Source of the DNA: Dendrophyllia cribrosa
Lineage: Eukaryota; Cnidaria; Anthozoa; Scleractinia; Dendrophylliidae
DNA length: 64,000 nucleotides
NCBI GenBank assembly: GCA_024195265.1
Contig: JAJLRJ010000010.1
Location: 11,982,226-12,046,225 of the forward strand
Reading direction: 5' to 3'
Made by a program: the position numbers and the translations under genes. The notes below the pieces were generated by a model. It had not been told where the DNA came from. It worked only from the letters and a program-made list of their open reading frames with translations, and made no database searches. Below, piece after piece: positions 54,490 through 62,219 of the stretch; the first letter of the stretch is position 1, and each line of letters opens with the position of its first letter.

Positions 54490-55967
54490 CCCCAGCCACC
54501 TATCTTCATTAATTTTTGTCAGAAGGAAAATTGGTCTGAAAGTGAATGTATTAAGTAATGTTGTGGAAATGGCTCCAGGACAATATGCAGTGGTGTTCTG
54601 TTTATTTTGATTGTCTCAATTAAATTCCATTTTTGAAGCTTGTGAGTGCTATCTCCCAAATTAACCTGTTCCCTTTATATGCTGCTATAGCATTTGTTCT
54701 ATATACTGGGTATCAAATAATTGGTAACCCAATTCTCTATTCACTTGAATGGTTGAGATCACAGGTTACTGCTGCTGAAAAGTGATGTTATCCAAAAAAT
54801 AACAACTCAATGGTGAAAGTGGCATGAGATTCTCCCAGCAGTAACAATACTATATTTTGGATACAGGTCATGGGAATTACGAAATTGATTACAAAACATG
54901 AATATTCAAGATGAAGCAACAGATTCTCTACAAATACCATAAGCAATGTATAGAGACCTGGATAGAGAATTCGTAGGTTAAGACCAGGACTTAGGCCTTC
55001 ATGACCAGTTAGTCCCTTCAAAAATCTCGAAATCAAAATTAATTTGTTGATGTACATTCTCCTTACTGGTGTCAATACAGTTCACATAGCCATAAAACTA
55101 CAATGAATTTGTATTCAATTTCCACAGACAACTCGTGTTGAAGGTGATCAGGTTCTCAATTTGCATAATCTATGTACTTGCTCATACACTGATATTGTGA
55201 GGAGATTTAAGATACTGATCACCGTTCCAATAATAAATGTGAAGCAGTAATGTTGATGTGTCATGTGTTTACCTACATGTATACAGTTGCTACCGATTAG
55301 AAGGTCACGATTGCTAACAGTAAATTGTTTTTTGGTAACAAAATGTTTTTATCCAAATTGTAAAGAGAAATTCTCTTTACTAAACCATTCGATTGTTATT
55401 TCTTATTGAACTATTTTATGAAGAATGCTGTAAACTCAAGATACCCTATACGTATACAAAGCACATTTCACTCACTGTTCATTCACAGACAATCATGTTA
55501 ACGTTGTATATTTGGGAAATAATTCCCACCTTTGTGATCTGCAGTTTAGATCATTTATCTGTAGTTTTGATCATTTAAAAGGTTCCTTAGTGACCTAAGT
55601 GAAAATATCAATAAACATAAAATTACAGTGTGTACTATAAAGAGAATTATTTTTCAGTGTTTGATTATCCTCACAGTAGTTTAGCCACTCAAAATCTTTT
55701 TTTTGTTGCAAAAGCCGGTGATTTGAGCTACACTTCTTAATCGCTCTTCTTCTCTGAGCCTTTCCTATAATCAGTGTTTGCTTTTCCCTACCGTCTCAGG
55801 TATGAAAGATATTCGTCACGAGTGTTTAGCTGATCGTGTAATTCTTGCCGCCTCTCGTTGCGACAAACAGAATCATTTTGTCCAACACTTCCAGTCGGTG
55901 TCGCCTCTCCTGATCGGTTTCGTTTAGAATTCTAATAGCGACAATCGGTCAAGGCGTTTGAACCTAG

Positions 55968-56411
55968 TCAAACGGTGTGCCTGGGCTGTTCGAAGTCTTT
56001 GTAATCTATGCTCTCGTTGTCTCTTCGTTGCACGATCGCGCTGAATTTCAAGTCATCGTTTAGCGGAGTTTCGGTGGTTAATTTTCTCGGACAAGGATTT
56101 TCAGCCACCTGTTGAATCCAGCGTTGTTGTGTTTGCTGTTCTTTCTCATTTGCATCAGAAATTGGTTGTGTTTCACCGAGAGTAAATATTTTTTCACAGA
56201 GTAAGGGTATTAAAACGACCGCCGGCACGACCGCCATGAATAAACATGAGAGTGCGCCATTGTCAGCGGTCGCGATTTTTGTTGCCAGGCAACTGCCGGA
56301 CACCATCAAGTATATATATATATAAATATATTTTTCGCTCGAATTCACGCGGCTCAGCTCCCGAGGGACGACACATTTATTAACCTCGCTACGCTCGGGC
56401 CTTCGGCCCAC
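55968..56411 (-). CDS. Unknown frame inside the 3.1 kb insertion
   Basis: 147 codons. It includes a possible membrane segment (LSCLFMAVVPAVVLIPLL), a Gln-rich stretch (EKEQQTQQRWIQQVAENP) and an IYIYIY run from a TA repeat. I recognise no family. It could be a fragment of the inserted element's own protein or chance. Its first codons overlap the GC-rich hairpin (MGRRPERSE), so the true start, if any, would be internal. Confidence 0.25.
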   Translation of the reverse strand: MGRRPERSEVNKCVVPRELSRVNSSEKYIYIYIYLMVSGSCLATKIATADNGALSCLFMAVVPAVVLIPLLCEKIFTLGETQPISDANEKEQQTQQRWIQQVAENPCPRKLTTETPLNDDLKFSAIVQRRDNESIDYKDFEQPRHTV

Positions 56412-56939
56412 GCTTCGCGAGGAATTAACCCTAAAGATTACAACTTTCTACACGGGCGGGGCCCGCCTTGACTCGATGGGCCCCCCTGACATTGCTGAAT
56501 AAATCATGAGATCCTCCATTTTGAATATTTTACCCAATTTCACCATTTTGAATTTTTAATGAAAGTCGCCATTTTAAATTTGTAATAATGTCCGCCATTT
56601 TGAATAAGGGTTATTAGGACATGCGCAGTGACAATCCTTAGGGTTATTATGCTAATAGGGTTAGGGTTATTAGGACATGCGCAGTTGTAATCTTTAGGGT
56701 TAATATGTTAAGCTGACAATACAAAACACAAAAACATTAGAAGATGCAAACACGCATACAAAACAGCCGTATTTATAACCATCACGTCATACTTTACTGA
56801 CTGGGCAAGCTTAAACAGGCCTTCTAACCCTATTGTTTACCACGATAATGTCATTTTCCCGCTTAAATTGCTTAATATATGCGGATCCGCTTGATCCGCA
56901 TGATCCACCGGACGCAGAACCGCTATTCTATATACTACT

Positions 56940-57215
56940 TAGAAGAAAAATTGCAAGAGAGTGAAAAAACAAGTGATCGAAAACAATATTTCCCATCAAG
57001 ATTACAAAGACTGCCTTTTCAATGGCCGAGATCAAATGAGAAAAATGAACCTCATCAGAAGTCACAAACATGAGATGTTCTCAGAAACAGTGAATAAAGT
57101 TGCTCTCTCGGCAAATGACGACAAAAAAGTTATCCGGAAAGACAAAGTGAGCACTTTTGCTTTGGGTCATTCCTGGAATAGAGAAAAAGAGGAAATCATA
57201 TTTTCATCTTACTAA
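56940..57215 (+). pseudogene. DNA polymerase, C-terminal end
   Basis: Resumes after the insertion as EEKLQE, slips one base, and reads VIENNISHQDYKDCLFNGRD, RKMNLIRSHKHEMFSETVNK and VALSANDDKKVIRKD to a stop at 57213-57215. Polinton/adintovirus polymerases in animals characteristically end with this H-x-D-Y-x-x-C-L-F ... SETVNK-x-A-L-S block. This shows that the insertion lies within one former gene. Confidence 0.8.
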
Positions 57216-57446
57216 ATGGATGGTTGACGGTTTGTAAAAAACTTTTTTTATTTTCAGAAATTATTTTTTACAAGCCGTCAACCACCCCTAAGAATTCATA
57301 TTTTCATCTTCCTAAATGGGTGGTTGACGGTTTTAAAACAAACTTTTTTTCTGCAAAATTTTTTCCGAAAAAATATTTCAAAACCATTTTTACAAACCGT
57401 CATTTTTACAAACCGTCAACTAATTTTATTTTTTCCCCTTTATAAA
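57216..57446. promoter_or_regulatory. Cluster of repeated GGTTGACGGTTTGTAAAA boxes
   Basis: Five copies: direct at 57222-57239 and 57322-57338, inverted at 57267-57283, 57387-57402 and 57403-57420. The 5' part is a 100 bp tandem duplication (TTTTCATCTT.CTAAATGG at 57201 and 57301). It sits between the polymerase stop and the next start codon. The arrangement resembles binding sites for an element-encoded DNA-binding protein, or an origin or promoter. The function is inferred. Confidence 0.65.
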
Positions 57447-57797
57447 ATGTGGATACTAATCGATGAAAAAGGAAGAGGATGGTTTCCATCAATGGCAAAG
57501 GTTGCAAAATACCTTGGTTTTTCCAAACAATATCTTTCCAAATCATTGAAAAAAGGAAAAAATACCTTCATCGTGGATGGAAAAGAAGTGTTGGTCAAAG
57601 AGGAATATATGCCCAAATAATAATACAAATACAAACTGATCGACTTAGAAACAAATCAATCTGAGGAATTTGAGTTCCTGGCAGATGCAGCTAGATCAAT
57701 CGGGATGACTCATCAAGCTTTGTCAAAGAGTCTTTTAAAATGGAACAGAGTTTTGGGGAAAAATGGAAAGAAATATCTTCTGGAACTTGTTATCTGA
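57447..57797 (+). pseudogene. NUMOD1-like protein, second copy (interrupted by TAATAA)
   Basis: Starts at ATG 57447 in context TTTATAAAATG. First module: FPSMAKVAKYLGFSKQYLSK with SLKKGKN. Then a double stop TAATAA at 57618-57623 and, in the same frame, a second module FEFLADAARSIGMTHQALSK with SLLKWNRV to TGA at 57795-57797. Each module resembles the NUMOD1 repeats of the minus-strand gene at 50164-50511. It either ends after one module (57 residues) or is a two-module gene killed by the stops. It lies directly after the repeated-box cluster. Confidence 0.62.
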
Positions 57798-57809
57798 CTC
57801 CCTTCTAAA

Positions 57810-58079
57810 ATGATAACCAAAGAAAATTACAATGTCCCGGGCCTGGTTTCAAAAGGATTGCCTTTCGAAATCAGACCAAAGTCTGTAATCAATTTTCATA
57901 ATAGGGTGAAGGTGGACACGATGAGGCTGAACTCTCGTCAGAAAAAGACTCATCCTAAGATGGTGGCACCCAATCTGTATCTGCTTCCACATCATCTTCT
58001 GGTTCCCAATCTGTGTCTAATTCATCAGATAAATTGTCATCTTAAAAATCATACCAGCTTTCTGAATCACTCATTTTAA
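57810..58079 (+). CDS. Unknown small protein, probably frameshifted, Ser-rich end
   Basis: Starts ATG 57810 (context CTAAAATG), 12 bp after the previous stop. The first 37 codons read MITKENYNVPGLVSKGLPFE then IRPKSVINFHNRVKVDT. After that an alternative frame reads an acidic, Ser-rich tail (DEAELSSEKDSS, SVSASTSSSGSQSVSNSSDK), more natural than the His/Leu-rich tail of the open frame. I infer a frameshift near 57915-57920 and recognise no family. Confidence 0.4.
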   Translation: MITKENYNVPGLVSKGLPFEIRPKSVINFHNRVKVDTMRLNSRQKKTHPKMVAPNLYLLPHHLLVPNLCLIHQINCHLKNHTSFLNHSF

Positions 58080-58600
58080 AGTCTTTTCATATTTTTTTTC
58101 ATATTTTTCGAAATTCAGGCACAAATCCATTATGATGCCATCAATTATTTTCATTTCATTCACAAATGTCTGAGAATCAAATTCCCCTCCTCTCAAGCAA
58201 GCTCTCAGATCAGTCAAAACTTTTTCATATGTTGTGAAGGCGAATTGGCACATTTCAATTTTCTTTTTATAATTCTTTATTTCCTGGAAAGTCTTCAAAC
58301 ACAATCCAGCGCCATTAACAACACCCAAAATAACTGGATTGAGTGTCGCACCTCCAACAATAGTACCAGTGACAACAAGACTTGTAGAGCCAAGACTCAA
58401 AAGAAGATTCCTTTTCTTGTAGTGTTGAAACGCTCTCTTATAACACCAGAAACGCTTGTGATAATAACGATATAACGCTTTAATCTCTTCGAGTTGGTCC
58501 TTTTCGATATACGGGTCAATATGATTGAACTGAAAGATATTTTCATTCCCATTCTTGTTACCTATAAATGATTTATTGATTGAATTCTTTTGATGCTCAT
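58071..58600 (-). pseudogene. Unknown protein with central hydrophobic segment
   Basis: The main frame runs from about 58601 down to the stop at 58071. It reads NKSFIGNKNGNENIFQFNHI, DPYIEKDQLEEIKALYRYYH, a basic stretch, then LSLGSTSLVVTGTIVGGATL and PVILGVVNGAGLCLKTF. That is a roughly 35-residue hydrophobic, Gly-rich segment like a membrane-active region. It ends in a charged helical C-terminus (EKYEKKYEKTLK). The ATG at 58600 (context AATAAAATG) is in another frame that stops after 12 codons, so a slip near the start is likely. Position among structural-type genes suggests a virion or membrane protein, by inference only. Confidence 0.5.
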
Positions 58601-58601
58601 T

Positions 58602-58763
58602 TTATTTAACTTTCAACAATAAAGAAACTCGACCTGAATAGAATCCAATGCCTTCAATGGTAGATTGATCGGTATGGTTTTCTATAACATCATTATAAGG
58701 GACTAGATTGTTATAATTTTCTGCCAGATGTTTTATAAGTCTGTTGTTTTGATTGGACGACAT
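58602..58763 (-). CDS. Unknown 53-residue protein
   Basis: Starts ATG 58761-58763, 12 bp after the stop of the upstream gene, and ends with TAA 1 bp before the next ATG. It reads MSSNQNNRLIKHLAENYNN then LVPYNDVIENHTDQ and ends LLLKVK. It shows no known domain. The tight packing on both sides supports it as a real gene of the element. Confidence 0.5.
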   Translation of the reverse strand: MSSNQNNRLIKHLAENYNNLVPYNDVIENHTDQSTIEGIGFYSGRVSLLLKVK

Positions 58764-58775
58764 TGAAACGTTCTT

Positions 58776-59189
58776 TCAAATCAATATCTTTGATGACTTC
58801 ATCTGTAGGGAGGGCGAAGCCGGATGGAATTTTTTCAGAGTTATCATTTTGACAGCAGAAAGATCATCGCTTTCAACCGTGTCCATATTGGTGATAAGTT
58901 TTCTATTCATGTCAATCTCTCCAGGAAGAATCAATTTGTTTCCCCGAAGATCCAAATCTCCTGTCATATGTGTGCTTCCATCCAAGTTCAGAAAATGCGT
59001 TTTTGCGGTTCCCCAGTTCGTTGCAACCTTTAAATCGGTTGGATTAGCAACATTCACCAATTTTTTGTTTTCCATATCATAACCACCTGAAGATGTTAAT
59101 TTAAAACCAACGACTGGCAACCCATCTTTTCCTCTTTGATTCGTCGATTGATATGTTGTATCAGACAACAATCCATTTGAATAGCTCAT
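58776..59189 (-). CDS. Fibre-like protein 1 (phage tail-fibre-type repeat)
   Basis: 137 codons starting MSYSNGLLSDTTYQSTNQRG. It has GKDGLPVVGFKLTSSGGYDM, then AKTHFLNLDGSTHMTGDLDL followed by RGNKLI and EIDMNRKLITNMDTVESDDL. The pattern HMTGDLDLxxNKLIxL is the repeat that phage tail fibres use for trimeric shafts. The same start and repeat occur in the next gene, so the two are paralogues. It is shorter than its partner and ends KSSKILI right before the next ORF. It may be truncated or the short form of a pair. Role in attachment is inferred. Confidence 0.6.
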   Translation of the reverse strand: MSYSNGLLSDTTYQSTNQRGKDGLPVVGFKLTSSGGYDMENKKLVNVANPTDLKVATNWGTAKTHFLNLDGSTHMTGDLDLRGNKLILPGEIDMNRKLITNMDTVESDDLSAVKMITLKKFHPASPSLQMKSSKILI

Positions 59190-59224
59190 TTTCGATTTTT
59201 TTCAACAAAATTTTTGGAAATGAA

Positions 59225-60212
59225 TTAAAACACAACCCTATCATGATCAATTGAATATCTTTCACAGAACATTTTATGATGCGATTTAATGATATATTCA
59301 GGCAAATAACGTTTATACACTAAAAAAGCTTGAATTGATCCATCTAGTGCTATATCCTGTTGTTGCTTGAGCTTGAAAAGTTTGTAATTTTTTACCATTG
59401 ACAAACACTGATGATCCATTAGGGCCGTCTGGAATATTCCAGTGTACTGATAAACAACACCACCCATTTATAAGATTTCCGTTCGGTTTAAAACACACTA
59501 ATTTATCCCATCCACCATTATCATTACCAAACAAACCATTACGATATGATGTACCAGAACCAGTAAATGATTTAAGTTTAAAAACAATAAAGATATTAAC
59601 ATAATTTGCTCCATCTAAATTAACATCAGCTTGAAGATGCTTAGTTGAACCATCGAAATCTATAAAATATCTTCTTCCATTCTTTGTTGTTGAAAGTGTT
59701 GGAGCTTTAATGAGTTGTGTTTGTTTTGCATCATTTTTGCTTAGAGTTTTATCATAAACAACCTGTATCCATGTTTTTTTTGTTGTTGTTTCGCTATCCT
59801 TAACAATTTCCACTTCATTTGGTTTCGCCTCATCGATTGAATAAAAACATTCAGCATACTCTTTTATATATGAATCAGCAATTGCTGATGATGCTTGTTC
59901 AGCAACAGTAAGAATGCTTCTATTATCGACATATTGTTTTCGTGCAGCTTCACTATTTATTACGGGCGTGGGAAGATGCACTATTTTATTTGGATTCATG
60001 TTAAAATCTCCAGTCATATGATTTGTTCCATCCACGTTTAAAAAATGTGTTTTAGCAGTTCCATAGTTGACAGCGTCCTTCGAAAAGGTTGGAACAGCGA
60101 CATTGGTCAATCTTTTGTTTAGAATATCGAGATCACCTGAAGATGTTAATTTAAAACCAAGATTCATTGATTGGCTTGTTTTATCAGACAACAATCCATT
60201 TGAATAGCTCAT
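59225..60212 (-). pseudogene. Fibre-like protein 2 with LamG/concanavalin-like C-terminal domain (frameshifted)
   Basis: ATG at 60210-60212, one base after the ATPase stop. The N-terminus MSYSNGLLSDKTSQSMNLGF and repeat NHMTGDFNMNPNKIVHLPTP followed by AARKQYVDN correspond to the phage tail-fibre motif (M.G.L.M..NKI..L..P...AA..YVD). From about residue 200 comes a jelly-roll-like domain: DFDGSTKHLQADVNLDGANY, IFIVFKLKSFTGSG, then RNGLFGNDNGGWDKLVCF and GSSVFVNGKKLQTFQA. A slip near 59370-59380 moves the frame, and the likely true C-terminus ends at 59225. Fibre shaft plus carbohydrate-binding-like head suggests host attachment. Confidence 0.62.
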
Positions 60213-60213
60213 T

Positions 60214-60846
60214 TTAGATTTTTTCATCAAAATGTTTGGAAATGAGTTTCCTCGGCTTATCAATATAAAGAAAAGAGAACGGGTCTTTAGTTGCCTTCAC
60301 ATAATTTTCCTTGGAGATATTATTCTCTCGATAAAGCATAGAAATTTCATTGCGGCTGGGAAATTCGAAGATGCAAAAATGTGAACAATTCAAACGGATA
60401 TCTTTTGGTGTTTTGTAATAAGTTTGCGAAAGATAAATAACAGAGCAATCTTTATGTCTGCCACTGATAAAATAATCAATCAATGGCTTTTAATTCTTTT
60501 CGCACACAAAATCGTCGAAAACAACTATTTGTTGGTTATCGTCGGATAATTCAGAAACTGGAATGATTTCATCTTTGAATGCTTCTATTACTTCATACCC
60601 AGCTTATTTAGCCATGGGCTGAAATGTTTTCAAAAGAAGTTGATATTTTGATTGTTCCAGATTTTTTGCATAAAGATAAATTTTATCGAAATACAAAAGC
60701 CGAAAAATCATATCAAGAAGAACATTGTTTTTTTCAGAACCCGAAGGACACCAGATGAGCATTCTAAACTTTTGATTTGGCATGAAAGGATGCAACTGTC
60801 TATAATCCGTGATGGGGTCATTGGCATCATAGTTTGGAATCTTCAT
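60214..60846 (-). pseudogene. FtsK/HerA-like DNA-packaging ATPase (two in-frame stops)
   Basis: A 210-codon frame from ATG 60844-60846. It has a Walker A-like MLIWCPSGSEKNNVLLDMIF (a functional loop would have G-K-T/S; here the Gly is Glu and the T/S is Asn), a Walker B-like QQIVVFDDFV and a sensor-like VIYLSQTYYKTPKDIRLNCS. These are hallmarks of the packaging ATPases of Polintons, adintoviruses and related DNA viruses, which pump DNA into capsids. Stops after MAK and after CEKN, plus the altered Walker A, show decay. First gene of the minus-strand cluster; the fibre gene follows after one base. Confidence 0.72.
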
Positions 60847-60901
60847 TTTATTATGTATTACATCATGTTCTATATCATGTAATACACTTCAATTTATATC
60901 T
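60847..60901. promoter_or_regulatory. Divergent intergenic region with palindrome
   Basis: Between the ATPase start and the plus-strand acidic protein. GTATTACAT (60855-60863) pairs with ATGTAATAC (60877-60885), a 9 bp dyad that could be a shared operator or promoter element. Confidence 0.45.
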
Positions 60902-61339
60902 GATGGTAATAAAATAAGTTTACTAAAGTGGAAAGAACTTGCAAAAAGCAAATCCGAGTTCGGAAATAAAATCAATTTCGTTCATGATACAATCACCAAG
61001 AAAAAAATAGGTGAACAAACAAGCCAAACAACATTTGAAAAAGTATTCAAACCTATAACATCAAAATTAGATGATGTAATTGTTTCGAATTTGAGACCTT
61101 TAAAACATCGGAAAAAGAAAGTCATTGGAAAAAAGCCAGAGGTTGATTATTATCCAGAAGTCGATCCATTTGAAGAGATGGATGTCGAAGATTTATTCGG
61201 TGATGATGATGCATCTGTTGCACGGCAAGAAGCTAAACAAATTCCAGAAAGTCCCCCATCATATAGAGAAATAACGAAAGAGTTAAGAGCTCCTGCCCGT
61301 AAATATCAAGAATCCGGCGACATAACCGAAATTTCATAA
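60902..61339 (+). CDS. Unknown acidic/basic protein with PPxY motif
   Basis: The open frame reads ISLLKWKELAKSKSEFGNK, then FVHDTITKKKIGEQTSQ, a basic stretch KHRKKKVIGKKPE, an acidic stretch FEEMDVEDLFGDDD and IPESPPSYREITKELRAP to TAA at 61337-61339. No in-frame ATG is visible near 60902; the first ATG in frame is at 61172, so the start is lost or the protein begins upstream. PPSY is a PPxY motif, which binds WW-domain ubiquitin ligases in many viral structural proteins. I do not recognise the family. Confidence 0.45.
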   Translation, partial: DGNKISLLKWKELAKSKSEFGNKINFVHDTITKKKIGEQTSQTTFEKVFKPITSKLDDVIVSNLRPLKHRKKKVIGKKPEVDYYPEVDPFEEMDVEDLFGDDDASVARQEAKQIPESPPSYREITKELRAPARKYQESGDITEIS

Positions 61340-62219
61340 TTCATTTTATTTCACCTAAAAGACCGCCTGGGTGAACTGTTTTCAAAAATCTCATTTAAAA
61401 GTTCCACCGCTTTTTTGTTTTCGCGAAAAATAAAAAAGTTCAAGATACGGCTAGACGGTCGCTTAACCCCCCGGAAAACGATGAAAAATCGTGCAACTTC
61501 AGCAAGTCCGTACGCAACAACGAGCAGCTTTCCCGGTTTGCCATTTCCTGACTTAGTAAAAAATCCTTTAATCTTTCCTAAAAGGTAAAATACATGTAAC
61601 TTTTTTAATTTTAAGTCTGCTTATTGACCCGTCGAAAATTATGACCTTCGGGTGTTCTTCCTCGAGGTAAAATTTGGGTCAACTTCGGAGGCCTATAAAA
61701 ATCTTAGTACATAAATTTCTGTACAATACTGTTAGTTAAGTTAAAGCTAAATCCTTCCAGTTCACTGTCTTAAGTTGTCTTTCTTGGCCCGCTAAAAGCG
61801 ACGCGGTGACAATAAAAAATGTTCAGGGTATTTTCAACAAATTCCAACGAGGCCTGCTGAACGGCTGTCACGCAAGAAAATATCGTTATATTAAACTCCT
61901 AGTACATGTCTTTCTAAATAAAACAACACGCCAAGTCTGAGCTTTATCTTTGTAGTTCAATGTCTCAAAATGTCTTTTTTGGCCCGCAAAAAGTGACGTG
62001 TCCAGAGCAAAAAACATCGAGGCTATTTTCACCAATTCCGTAGGTCTTCGCTAAACAGCTGTCACGCAAAAGACAGCAAACTATCGTAAACAACGGTTCG
62101 ACATCACGTTATTCATAAACTTGCTCAGAAATCGGACAATCTCCTTTTCCTTACAACGATTATTTCCAGAGCTTATGTTTAGTTGTTTCTGGTAACATTT
62201 CATCAACTTAAAATCGCAC
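61340..62219. repeat. Non-coding stretch with a 195 bp tandem pair
   Basis: TTGGCCCGCTAAAAGCGACG at 61784 and TTGGCCCGCAAAAAGTGACG at 61979 begin two similar segments, each running on to a shared CTGTCACGCAA. No gene is recognised. The right edge of the virus-like element should lie here, but I could not locate an end repeat. Confidence 0.6.

Larger units (their letters stand above)
53821..56939. mobile_element. 3.1 kb insertion in the polymerase gene
   Basis: TAGAAGA stands at both junctions (53814-53820, 56940-56946), a probable 7-8 bp target duplication, since polymerase coding sequence runs up to the first copy and resumes at the second. The ends share only a short GTAGT-like inverted match. 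Content: TAACCCTA-rich repeats at both sides, a poly-C run, a GC-rich hairpin near 56380-56425 and a 147-codon minus frame (55968-56411) of unknown nature. The 7-8 bp duplication would suit hAT-type elements, but no transposase was recognised. Confidence 0.65.

Noticed and set aside
54302..54610. Gly-rich or Pro-rich proteins
   Set aside because: The runs come from a poly-C tract read in different frames.
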